A stretch of DNA of 64,000 nt from positions 1 through 64,000 of the forward strand of contig CAXTAK010000015.1 of NCBI GenBank assembly GCA_964242735.1, given 5' to 3'. Position 1 is the first letter of the stretch; each line of letters starts with the position of its first letter. The position numbers and the translations under genes are program-made. This document shows positions 49,017 through 57,082 of this stretch, one piece after another. The notes beneath the pieces were generated by a model that saw only the letters and a list, made by a program, of their open reading frames with translations, did not search any database and was not told where the DNA came from. This stretch comes from CADCUY01 sp964242735. Lineage in GTDB: Bacteria > Actinomycetota > Actinomycetes > Actinomycetales > Quadrisphaeraceae.

Positions 49017-49765
49017 CGCAGGGCGGCCACGGCGGCGCGGGCGTCGGTGTCGGCGATGACCCGCCCGCCCTGCAGCACCACCCCGCGGGTGCACAACCGC
49101 TCCACCAGGGCGAGGTCGTGACTGACCACCACCAGGGTGCGCCCCTCGGCCCGCAGCGCCTCGACCTTCTCCACGCACTTGCGCTGGAACGGCTCGTCAC
49201 CGACGGCGAGGATCTCGTCGATGAGGAACACCTCCGGGTCGGTGTGCACCGCCACCGCGAACGCCAGGCGCAGGAACATGCCCGAGGAGTAGTGCTTGAC
49301 CTCGGTGTCGATGAACCGCTCGATCTCGCTGAAGGCGACGATGTCGTCGAAGCGCGACCGGATCGTCGCCTCCTCCATGCCCAGGATCGCGCCGTTGAGG
49401 TACACGTTCTCGCGCCCGGTGAGGTCGGGGTGGAAGCCCGCGCCGACCTCGATCAGACCGGCGATGCGCCCCCGCACCCGCACCGAGCCCGACGTCGGGC
49501 GCATCACCCCGGAGATCAGCTTCAGCAGCGTGGACTTCCCCGACCCGTTGAAGCCCAGCAGCCCCACCGTCTCGCCCTGCTCGACCCGCAGGGAGACGTC
49601 GTCCAGGGCGTCGAAGGAGTCGGAGAGGTCCTTGCCGCGCACGGCGTAGACGGCCATCTCCTTCAGCGACCGGGTGTGGCGCAGGGTGAAGCGCATGCTC
49701 ACCGCGGCGACGTCGATCGCGGTGGTGGCGGTCGTTGCGCCAGGGCGCTGCAGGTCGGCGGCCAC
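49004..49765 (-). CDS. wzt: ABC exporter ATPase for wall galactan (Wzt/Rv3781-like)
   Basis: The 253-residue ATPase has Walker A (GLLGFNGSGKSTLLKLISG), the H-loop region DLTGRENVYLNG, the signature SSGMFLRLAFAVAV and Walker B (PEVFLIDEILAVGDE), ending in the switch histidine VVVSHD. This is the short form lacking the C-terminal carbohydrate-binding domain, as in the mycobacterial galactan exporter Rv3781. With Wzm it should move lipid-linked galactan across the membrane. Its GTG start is 4 bases from the wzm stop. Last gene of the 15-gene minus-strand run. Confidence 0.92.
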   Translation of the reverse strand: MAADLQRPGATTATTAIDVAAVSMRFTLRHTRSLKEMAVYAVRGKDLSDSFDALDDVSLRVEQGETVGLLGFNGSGKSTLLKLISGVMRPTSGSVRVRGRIAGLIEVGAGFHPDLTGRENVYLNGAILGMEEATIRSRFDDIVAFSEIERFIDTEVKHYSSGMFLRLAFAVAVHTDPEVFLIDEILAVGDEPFQRKCVEKVEALRAEGRTLVVVSHDLALVERLCTRGVVLQGGRVIADTDARAAVAALRATG

Positions 49766-49769
49766 CGGC

Positions 49770-50669
49770 TCAGAGCTCCTGCGCGAAGCGGCCCTCGACC
49801 CGGCGGAACGCCGCCTGACCGAGCACCACCGCCAGGGCGGCGAGGCCGAGGCCGACTCCGGCGCGCCAGAGCAGGTCGGGGGCGAGCAGCTCCACGGCGC
49901 GGGGGTGGGGCAGGGCGGCGGGGTACCAGAAGGCCCAGTGGAACAGCTCGACCGCCACGGTGACCGGGTTGAGCTGGTACACCGCCAGGAGCAGCGGGTG
50001 CTCCGCGACGAAGGGCACCGCCGCGACCTGGCGCCAGGAGTACAGCACGGGGGAGATCCACACGGCCACCACGAGCAGCAGGTCCACGAGGTTCTCCAGG
50101 TCGCGGGCCACGGTGTTCAGCGCCGCGAAGGCCAGCCCCAGGCCGGTGGCGAGGCCCACGACGATGACGAAGCCGACGACGGCACCGAGCAGGGGCAACG
50201 CCTGGGGGCGCCAGCCCGCGGTGACCGCACCGACGACCAGCACCAGCAGCTGCGGTGCGAAGTGCACCACCGCCACCCACACGCTGGCCACGGGGAACAG
50301 CTCCCGGGGGAGGTAGATCTTCTTCACGAGGTCGGCGTTGTTGACGACCGAGCGGGTGGCGTTGCCCAGGGCCTCGCTGAACAGGTTGACGGCGATCATC
50401 CCGCTGAACAGGTACACCGCGAAGTCGGGGATCGTGTCGCCGAGCCGGAGGAAGACCCCGAGGGCGAGGAAGTACACGAGGTACTGCACCCCGGGCTTGA
50501 CGTAGGACCACGCCAGGCCGAGGACGGAGGCGCGGTAGCGCACCCGCAGCTCCTTGCGCACCAGCAGGGACAGCAGGAAGCGGCGCCGGGCGACGTCGAG
50601 CAGTCCGGCCCCGCGCCCGGGGACGACGAGCTCTCCCCCGACCGGGGGCGCGGACGGCGCGGGGCTCAC
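49770..50669 (-). CDS. wzm: ABC exporter permease for wall galactan (Wzm/Rv3783-like)
   Basis: The 299-residue protein has six membrane helices and the ABC-2 signature (RKELRVRYRASVLGLAWSYV then KPGVQYLVYFLALGVFL) typical of Wzm-type O-antigen/galactan exporters. It pairs with the ATPase directly downstream. GTG at 50667-50669 begins 10 bases after the glfT2 stop and is preferred over the upstream GTG at 50747, which lies inside glfT2. Context with glf and glfT2 matches the Mycobacterium arabinogalactan exporter Rv3783-Rv3781 (there separated by glfT1, which is not present here). Confidence 0.9.
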   Translation of the reverse strand: MSPAPSAPPVGGELVVPGRGAGLLDVARRRFLLSLLVRKELRVRYRASVLGLAWSYVKPGVQYLVYFLALGVFLRLGDTIPDFAVYLFSGMIAVNLFSEALGNATRSVVNNADLVKKIYLPRELFPVASVWVAVVHFAPQLLVLVVGAVTAGWRPQALPLLGAVVGFVIVVGLATGLGLAFAALNTVARDLENLVDLLLVVAVWISPVLYSWRQVAAVPFVAEHPLLLAVYQLNPVTVAVELFHWAFWYPAALPHPRAVELLAPDLLWRAGVGLGLAALAVVLGQAAFRRVEGRFAQEL

Positions 50670-50679
50670 CGGTGGGCGC

Positions 50680-52785
50680 TCACCGGCGGGCGGCAGCGTC
50701 GGCGGCAGCAGACGTGTCGACCGCGGTGCCGGCCGTGCCGTCGGCACTCGCGCCCGCCCCGACCCCCGCGTCGTCCAGCCCGAGGGAGGTGCGCCACGCC
50801 GCCACCGACGCCAGCCCCTCGATGCCGGAGCGGTAGCCGCGCGCCAGCGCGGGCCACTCCAGCAGCAGCTGCCGGTGCAGGGTCAGGGACCGGCCCAGCA
50901 GCGCCGCGAAGCGCCGGGGGTCGCGCCGGTACCAGGCCACCCCCGTGCCGTCGGCGGCGGAGACCAGCGCGGAGTCGAAGCGGCTGAGCAGCCACCACCG
51001 GGCGTCCATGTGCGGGATGTCGGCCTGCGGGTGGGAGGCGGCGAGGTCGTCGACGCTGCGCAGCTGCTTGATCACGCCGCCGACCGCGGCGCCGATGATC
51101 GCCGAGCGGTTGCGCGGCACCTCGAACTCCCGGCCACGCCGCGGCGGCTTGCGGCGCCGCGAGGCCGGGAAGGACGCCGCGTCGGGCAGGTAGGTGGCGT
51201 CGGGCGCACCGGCCCGCAGCGCACGCACCTGGGCGAGCTTGCCCGGCAGGGCGGCGTGCAGGTCCTCCCACCCGGCCAGGGTGTCCTCCAGGGCGAGCAG
51301 CCGCAGCTCCGCGGTGGAGTACTGCATGGAGAGCAGGTGCTTGACCTGGATGCTGAACGACTCGCGCACCACGTTGCCCCCGCGGGGGTACGGGGAGTGC
51401 AGCAGCGCCGCCACCAGGCGGTTCCGGGCGTGGTAGTACGCCTGCCAGTCGGTGGCGTCGTCCTTGTCCGTCCACGGCACGTGCCACACCGCGGTGCCGG
51501 GGAAGGAGACGGTGGGGATGCCGGCCTCCCCCGCGCGCAGGCCGTACTCCGCGTCGTCCCACTTGATGAACACCGGCAGCGCGGCCCCGATCCGCTGGAC
51601 GACCTCGGTGGGGATCAGGCACATCCACCAGCCGTTGTAGTCCACGTCGACCCGCCGGTGCAGCCACGGGGTGGCCCGCAGGTTCGCCCGTGCCAGGTCG
51701 TGGTCCTCGACGGTGGACGCCACCGACTCCCACCAGAAGCGCCAGCGCTGCACCCGCTCACCGAGGGCGTGCAGCACCGAGCGCTGGTACATGGAGAACA
51801 TGTGCCCACCGACGATCGTGGGGGTGCGGGCGAGGTCGGCGAAGGTCACGGCGCGCACGATGCCCTCCGTCTCGACGCGCACGTCGTCGTCGAGCAGCAG
51901 CACGTACGTGCTGCGGCCCGCGGCGACCGTCTCGACCATGCCGCGGCTGAAGCCGCCGGATCCACCGAGGTTGGGCTGGTCGACCACCCGCAGGCGGTCA
52001 CCCAGCGCCGCCAGCGCCGCGGGGTGGTGCGCGGTCTCGTCGACGACCTTCCGGGTCCCCTGGTCGACGACGAGCACCTCGTCGACGACGCGGTGCAGCT
52101 CCGGGGCCTCGGCGAGGGTCCTCAGCAGGGCCGCGCAGTAGTCGGGGCGGTCGTAGGTGGTGATCGAGATGGTGACGGTGCCGGGCGCGGCCCGGCGCGC
52201 GCCGCTCGAGCTCAGCGCGGCGGCGTGCCACGACGCCTCCTCGAGCACGAGGTCGCCGGCCCCGCCGACCAGGTCGAACCAGTACCAGCCGCCGTCGTTG
52301 AAGGGCTTCAGCGGCAGGGTGAACTGCGCGCTCGGCCCGTGCTCGGCGCCCAGCGCCGCGGAGTCCACGCGCTGGGCGTTGCCCCGCGCGTTGGAGCGGT
52401 AGACCACCACGCTGCCCTCACCGGAGGTGCGCACGGCCAGGGTGACGGCGGTGACCACGGTCCACCGGCGCCAGTACCCGGCGGGGAAGGCGTTGAAGTA
52501 GGTGGCGAAGGAGGTGCGCGTGCCGGCGGGCACGCGGTACCGGCGGCGGCCGAGCACCTGGTCGCTCTGCTGGCCGCCGGTGCTGACCGGTCCGCGGGCG
52601 GCGGCGCCCGAGGGCGCGCCCGCCGGCCCGCCGGTGGTCGTGCCGACCTGCTCGCCGTCGACGTACAGCGCCAGCACGTCGTCGTCCCCGTCGGACGGCA
52701 GCACCACGCGCTGCAGCTCGCGCAGGGCCGTGCCGTGAGGCGCCGTCCCGTCCGGCGCGGTGGCGGTAGCGGTGGGGCTGCTCAC
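50680..52785 (-). CDS. glfT2: Galactofuranosyltransferase GlfT2
   Basis: GlfT2 polymerises the galactan backbone of arabinogalactan from UDP-galactofuranose, alternating beta-1,5 and beta-1,6 links, on the inner face of the membrane. The 701-residue protein has an N-terminal beta-barrel-like domain and a GT2 domain. The GT2 domain starts VTISITTYDRPDYCAALLRT, with DQPNLGGSGGFSRGMVETV, the metal-binding DDD in YVLLLDDDVRVET and the catalytic-type WDDAEYGLRAGEAGIPT. The zinc-type HVPW (WHVPWTDKDDATDW) and a helical C-terminal domain follow. It overlaps glf by four bases (GTGA). Length and motifs match the mycobacterial enzyme well. Confidence 0.95.
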   Translation of the reverse strand: MSSPTATATAPDGTAPHGTALRELQRVVLPSDGDDDVLALYVDGEQVGTTTGGPAGAPSGAAARGPVSTGGQQSDQVLGRRRYRVPAGTRTSFATYFNAFPAGYWRRWTVVTAVTLAVRTSGEGSVVVYRSNARGNAQRVDSAALGAEHGPSAQFTLPLKPFNDGGWYWFDLVGGAGDLVLEEASWHAAALSSSGARRAAPGTVTISITTYDRPDYCAALLRTLAEAPELHRVVDEVLVVDQGTRKVVDETAHHPAALAALGDRLRVVDQPNLGGSGGFSRGMVETVAAGRSTYVLLLDDDVRVETEGIVRAVTFADLARTPTIVGGHMFSMYQRSVLHALGERVQRWRFWWESVASTVEDHDLARANLRATPWLHRRVDVDYNGWWMCLIPTEVVQRIGAALPVFIKWDDAEYGLRAGEAGIPTVSFPGTAVWHVPWTDKDDATDWQAYYHARNRLVAALLHSPYPRGGNVVRESFSIQVKHLLSMQYSTAELRLLALEDTLAGWEDLHAALPGKLAQVRALRAGAPDATYLPDAASFPASRRRKPPRRGREFEVPRNRSAIIGAAVGGVIKQLRSVDDLAASHPQADIPHMDARWWLLSRFDSALVSAADGTGVAWYRRDPRRFAALLGRSLTLHRQLLLEWPALARGYRSGIEGLASVAAWRTSLGLDDAGVGAGASADGTAGTAVDTSAAADAAARR

Positions 52786-53948
52786 GCGCGGGCCCCCTCG
52801 AACTGCGGGGCCAGCCGGTTGTCGACCATGGACAGCGCCGCGCCGATCGCCATGTGCATGTCGAGGTACTGGTAGGTGCCCAGGCGCCCCCCGAAGTGCA
52901 CGTCCCGCTCGCCCTTCGTCAGCTCCCGGTACGCGGCCAACCGGGTGCGGTCCTCGCCGGTGCCGATGGGGTAGTAGGGCTCGTCGCCCTGTCCGGCGAA
53001 GCGGGAGTACTCCCGCATGATCACCGTCTTGTCGCTCGGGTAGTGGGTGCGCTCGGGGTGGAAGTGGCGGAACTCGTGGATGCGCGTGTACGCGACGTCG
53101 TCGCCGGCGTAGTTCATCACCGGGGTGCCCTGGAAGTCACCGATGGGCAGCACCTCGGTCTCGAAGTCCAGCGTGCGCCAGGTCAGCGCGCCCTCGGTGT
53201 GGTCGAAGTACTCGTCGAGCGGCCCGGTGTAGACCAGCGGCACCTGCCCGACCACGGTGCCGCGGCTGACGGGCTGGTCGGCGTCGAAGAAGTCGGTCTC
53301 CAGGCGCACCTCGATGCGCGGGTGGTCGGCCATCCGCTCGAGCAGGGCGGTGTACCCGTCGGTGGGCAGACCCTCGTGGGTGTCGCTGAAGTAGCGGTTG
53401 TCGTAGGTGTAGCGCACCGGGAGGCGGTTGATGACCTCGGCGGGCAGGTGGCGCGGGTCGGTCTGCCACTGCTTCGCGGTGTAGTCCTTGATGAACGCCT
53501 CGTACAGCGGCCGCCCGATGAGGGAGATCGCCTTCTCCTCCAGGTTCGCGGCCTTCGAGGTCTCGATCTCCCCGGCGAGCTCGGCGATCATCGCCCGCGC
53601 GGCGTCGGGGCCGTGGGCGGAGCGGAAGAACTGGTTGATCGTGCCCAGGTTGATGGGCAGCGGGTACACCTCGCCCCGGTAGTTCGAGTACACCCGGTGC
53701 TCGTAGTCGGTGAAGGTCGAGAACCGGTTGACGTACTCCCACACCCGCTCGTTCGAGGTGTGGAACAGGTGCGCGCCGTACCGGTGCACCTCGATGCCCG
53801 TCTCGGGCTCGACGGCGCTGTAGGCGTTGCCCCCGATGTGGTCGCGCCGGTCGATCACCAGCACCCGCAGCCCCAGCTCGCTCGCACAGCGCTGCGCGAC
53901 GGTCAGGCCGAAGAAGCCCGAACCGACGATGACGAGGTCAGCATCCAC
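52782..53948 (-). CDS. glf: UDP-galactopyranose mutase
   Basis: Glf is a flavoenzyme that turns UDP-galactopyranose into UDP-galactofuranose, the substrate of GlfT2. The 388-residue protein has the FAD motif DLVIVGSGFFGLTVAQRCAS, DRRDHIGGNAYSAVEPETGI, YGAHLFHTSNERVWEYVN, AVEVINRLPVRYTYDNRYF-type segments and ARG-containing RDVHFGGRLGTYQYLDMHMA. The start is GTG (53946-53948). It lies 11 bases inside the end of the phosphopantetheinyl transferase gene, so galactan synthesis is transcriptionally tied to the polyketide genes upstream, an uncommon link. Confidence 0.96.
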   Translation of the reverse strand: MDADLVIVGSGFFGLTVAQRCASELGLRVLVIDRRDHIGGNAYSAVEPETGIEVHRYGAHLFHTSNERVWEYVNRFSTFTDYEHRVYSNYRGEVYPLPINLGTINQFFRSAHGPDAARAMIAELAGEIETSKAANLEEKAISLIGRPLYEAFIKDYTAKQWQTDPRHLPAEVINRLPVRYTYDNRYFSDTHEGLPTDGYTALLERMADHPRIEVRLETDFFDADQPVSRGTVVGQVPLVYTGPLDEYFDHTEGALTWRTLDFETEVLPIGDFQGTPVMNYAGDDVAYTRIHEFRHFHPERTHYPSDKTVIMREYSRFAGQGDEPYYPIGTGEDRTRLAAYRELTKGERDVHFGGRLGTYQYLDMHMAIGAALSMVDNRLAPQFEGARA

Positions 53949-54675
53949 GGTCAGTGAGCGTAACGGCGTCCCCTGGCAGTGCGGCGGCGACCACGCTCGG
54001 GGTCGGCACGACGACGGCGGTGAGCACCAGGTGCTCGCGCACCGCCCAGCGCCCGTGGAGGGGCCCGGGCGGGCACGCGGGGTCCGTTCCCCCGGCCGAG
54101 CACCCGCCCACCGCCAGCAGCCGCCCGGTGAAGGTCCCGCCCGGGTCCAGGACCAGGTCGACGTCGCGGAAGCGCAGCGGCCGCGGCTCGAAGGTGCACC
54201 ACGCCTTGTAGACCGCCTCCTTGGCGCTGAACAGCACCCGGTCCCAGGCCACGCCCGGCTCCGCGCGGGTCAGCTCGGCCACGCGACCGGCCTCCGCCGG
54301 CCCGGCGACGGTGCGCAGCACTCCGGGCGGGAGCCCCTCGTGGGGCTCGGCGTCGATGCCCAGCGCGGCCACCTGCACGGCGGGTGCGACGGCGGCGGCC
54401 CGGTAGCCCGCGCAGTGGGTGATGCTGCCGACCACGGCCTCGGGCCACCGCGGCCCGCCCCCCGGGCCGCGCTCCAGAGCCACCGGGGGGTGCCCGAGGA
54501 GGCCGAGCGCAGCGCGCGCGCAGTGCCGCCCGGTGGCGAACTCCGCCCGCCGGGACGGCACCGCACCCGAGACCGCGGCGCTCTCGGAGGGGTGCAGACC
54601 TGCCCCGGGGACGTCACCGCGCACCTCGACGGCCACGACCGGCGCTGGCAGGAGGCTCCCCACCAGCGTCGCCAC
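53938..54675 (-). CDS. 4'-phosphopantetheinyl transferase (Sfp/EntD type)
   Basis: This enzyme transfers phosphopantetheine from CoA onto the serine of carrier proteins, activating them. The 245-residue protein shows WPEAVVGSITHCAGYRAAAV (CoA contact), the magnesium-binding ALGIDAEPHEGLPPG and WDRVLFSAKEAVYKAWCTFE, the family's three classical motifs. It should activate the ACP encoded six genes upstream in the same transcript. Its start is 11 bases after the triple-ABM gene stop and its own 3' end overlaps glf by 11 bases, making it the bridge between the polyketide and galactan parts. Confidence 0.93.
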   Translation of the reverse strand: MATLVGSLLPAPVVAVEVRGDVPGAGLHPSESAAVSGAVPSRRAEFATGRHCARAALGLLGHPPVALERGPGGGPRWPEAVVGSITHCAGYRAAAVAPAVQVAALGIDAEPHEGLPPGVLRTVAGPAEAGRVAELTRAEPGVAWDRVLFSAKEAVYKAWCTFEPRPLRFRDVDLVLDPGGTFTGRLLAVGGCSAGGTDPACPPGPLHGRWAVREHLVLTAVVVPTPSVVAAALPGDAVTLTDRGC

Positions 54676-54686
54676 CGCCGTCTCCC

Positions 54687-55832
54687 TCAGGCGGGGACCG
54701 CGGCCCCGTGGGCCACGACGGCGTCAGCGACGGCCCCCTCCACCACGATCCCGTCGATGCCGTGGGCCGTGCGCCGGCGCAGCACGAAGACCCTGCGGTC
54801 GTGCCCGTCCCCCAGCCACCGGCCCAGGGGCCCACCGACCAGGTGACCGGGCCCGTCGGCCCACCGCTCGAAGTCCGCCAGGGACTCCCACTCCGCGAGG
54901 ACGTGGTACCGCGACCCGCCGCTCTCGCACAGCAGCTCCTCCAGGACGTGACCCGGAGCTCCCGCGGCGAGGTCGGCGAGGTCGAGGTAGGCGCGCTCGA
55001 ACGCGGCCTGCTCGCCCGGGGCGACGTCGAAGGCGACGTCGACCCGCACCCGGGACCCTGGGTCGGCGGTCCCCGCAGCGGGCACCCCGACGGCAGGCAC
55101 CACCGCGAAGGCCCCGGCACCGGTGCGCGGCCGCTGCCGGATCTCGAGGGTCTCGCGCCGGAACTCCACCGCGTGCCACCGGGCCAGGGGCGCGCCGTCG
55201 GCCATGTGCGAGGGGTCGCCCACCCACGACGTGAAGGCGTCCTCGGAGGTCCACTCCGCGAAGATGTAGTACCGCAGCTCCACGGGGTCGTACAGGAGCT
55301 CCTCGCGCACGTGCCCGCCCTTGCCGGTCACGTTCTCCGCCATGGTCTCGTACCCGCGCTCGAAGTCCTCCTGCTCGCCGTCCACCACCGGCGTCGAGAA
55401 GGACACGCGCACCGGTGGCGCCCCGCCGCCCGCAGACGGCTGGGTCTCCTGCCGGGCCTCCTCGTGGGCCCGGTCCTGGGCCCCCAGGTCCGCGTCCACC
55501 GTCGCCAGCAGGCTGTACGTCGCCCGCGAGGCGCCCTCGCGCATGTCCCGCAGCGCCTCGGTGAGGGTCTCGCGGGCACTGCTGCGACCGAAGGCGTCGA
55601 CGCTGTCCCGATCGGTCCAGTCGCTGACGATGGAGTACGAGCGCGGGTCGCGCGCATCGCGCATCAGCTGCTGGCGCAGCTGCCCGGGCACCCCGGCGAT
55701 CACCGCGGCCGCCCTGGCCCACGCGGCCTCGAAGGCCCCCTCGGAGCCCTCGCGGACCTGCATCGTGAGGATCGTGCGGACCGGCCGGGCAGTGGTGTCG
55801 GCCGCCCCGGCAGCGCTCTCGGCAGCGCTCAC
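54687..55832 (-). CDS. Three-domain ABM (antibiotic biosynthesis monooxygenase-like) protein
   Basis: The 381-residue protein consists of three ABM-like ferredoxin-fold domains in tandem: about residues 20-120 (ILTMQVREGSEGAFEAAWAR), 140-240 (VRVSFSTPVVDGEQEDFERG) and 265-360 (VRVDVAFDVAPGEQAAFERA). Each ends in a conserved tryptophan-containing segment (for example YYIFAEWTSEDAFTSW). Single ABM proteins oxidise or cyclise aromatic polyketides without cofactors; a multi-domain version is part of Streptomyces spore-pigment loci (whiE ORFI type). The exact reaction is unknown. It overlaps the KS-beta gene by GTGA. Confidence 0.8.
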   Translation of the reverse strand: MSAAESAAGAADTTARPVRTILTMQVREGSEGAFEAAWARAAAVIAGVPGQLRQQLMRDARDPRSYSIVSDWTDRDSVDAFGRSSARETLTEALRDMREGASRATYSLLATVDADLGAQDRAHEEARQETQPSAGGGAPPVRVSFSTPVVDGEQEDFERGYETMAENVTGKGGHVREELLYDPVELRYYIFAEWTSEDAFTSWVGDPSHMADGAPLARWHAVEFRRETLEIRQRPRTGAGAFAVVPAVGVPAAGTADPGSRVRVDVAFDVAPGEQAAFERAYLDLADLAAGAPGHVLEELLCESGGSRYHVLAEWESLADFERWADGPGHLVGGPLGRWLGDGHDRRVFVLRRRTAHGIDGIVVEGAVADAVVAHGAAVPA

Positions 55833-57082
55833 GCGCTCGCCCCCACGTGACGCCGCAGCACCATCGAGCTGTTGAAGCCCCCGAGACCGCGCGCGTTGAC
55901 GAGCACCACGTCCACCCGCCCGGACCGCGGCGAGGTGATCAGGTCGAGCCCGTGCGCGGCGTCCGCCTGCTCGAGGTTGCCCACCGCGGGCAGCACCCCG
56001 TCGCGGATGCACAGCAGGGCCGTCGCCGCGGACAGCGCCGCCCCGCCCACGCTGAGCCGCCCCGTCAGCCCCTGGGGGGCGCCCACCGGCACCGGCGTGG
56101 CGCGCCCGCCGAAGACCTCGCGCAGCGCGCGGGCCTCCAGGGCGTCAGCTGCTGGCACACCGGAGGCGTCGGCGATGACGAGGTCGACCTCGTCGGGCGT
56201 GACGCCGGCGTCCGCCAGGGCCAGGGTCATCGCCCGCGCCTGCTGGCGCGGGTCCCGGGTGGGCGCGGTCGTCGACCACGCGTCGTGGGTGGCCGCGTAG
56301 CCCGCGACCTCCCCGTACACCTGGGGGGCGCCGCGCTCGCGGGCCCTGTCCTCGTCCTCGACGACCAGCACCGCCCCGCCCTCACCGGGGGCGTAGCCGT
56401 TGGCGCGCACGTCGAAGGGCTTGTACCCCTCCTGCGGGGACGTGGCGGCGGTGAACTGCCCGGTCACCGACTGGCAGGCCAGCGCGTACGGCGAGAGCCC
56501 CGCCTCGGTGCCGCCGGCGAGCACGGTGGAGGTGCCGCGGCGGATGACGCGGCGCGCGTGCCCGAGGCTGTCCAGGCCCCCGGCGCCCTCGGTGACCAGC
56601 ACGCTGGCCGGGCCCTTGGTGCCGTGGCGGATCGAGGCCTGCCCGGTGCTCGCCGCGTAGAACCACGCGATGGACTGGTAGGCGGTCACCGCGCGGGGCC
56701 CGCGGCCGTACAGCCCCGTCATCTCCCGCTGCCCGAACTCGTTGCCGCCTGAGCCGGCAGCCAGCGCCACCGAGGTGGCGTAGGGGTCGTGCGCGGCGGG
56801 GTCGTACGCGGCGTCGGTCAGGGCCATCTGCGTGGCCGCCAGCGACATCCACGTCCAGCGGTCGGTCTGGATCATCAGCCGCTCGTCGACGTGGTCGCTG
56901 GGCACGAACCCCGGCACCTGCCCGGCGAGGGTCACCCCGTAGGGGCTGGAGTCGAAGTCCTCCAGCGGCCTCACGACCACGTCGTTGGCGCGCACCGCGG
57001 CCCAGTGCTCCTCCACGCCCACCCCGGTGGGCGCGACGACCCCGAGCCCGGTCACCAGGGCCCTGCTCCTGCCCCCGCTCAT
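55829..57082 (-). CDS. Polyketide ketosynthase beta / chain length factor
   Basis: KS-beta (CLF) pairs with KS-alpha and sets the number of acetate units. The 417-residue protein has the ketosynthase fold (TGLGVVAPTGVGVEEHWAAV, AGGSGGNEFGQREM-type region, YAPGEGGAVLVVEDEDRARE) but no active-site cysteine. Where KS-alpha has TGCTSG and usual CLFs have a glutamine (SEQAGG-like), this one reads VTEGAGGLDSLG, with glycine (G166) at the key position. In typical CLFs the glutamine helps decarboxylate malonyl-ACP to start the chain, so priming may differ here. ATG at 57082 overlaps the KS-alpha stop. Confidence 0.93.
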   Translation of the reverse strand: MSGGRSRALVTGLGVVAPTGVGVEEHWAAVRANDVVVRPLEDFDSSPYGVTLAGQVPGFVPSDHVDERLMIQTDRWTWMSLAATQMALTDAAYDPAAHDPYATSVALAAGSGGNEFGQREMTGLYGRGPRAVTAYQSIAWFYAASTGQASIRHGTKGPASVLVTEGAGGLDSLGHARRVIRRGTSTVLAGGTEAGLSPYALACQSVTGQFTAATSPQEGYKPFDVRANGYAPGEGGAVLVVEDEDRARERGAPQVYGEVAGYAATHDAWSTTAPTRDPRQQARAMTLALADAGVTPDEVDLVIADASGVPAADALEARALREVFGGRATPVPVGAPQGLTGRLSVGGAALSAATALLCIRDGVLPAVGNLEQADAAHGLDLITSPRSGRVDVVLVNARGLGGFNSSMVLRRHVGASA

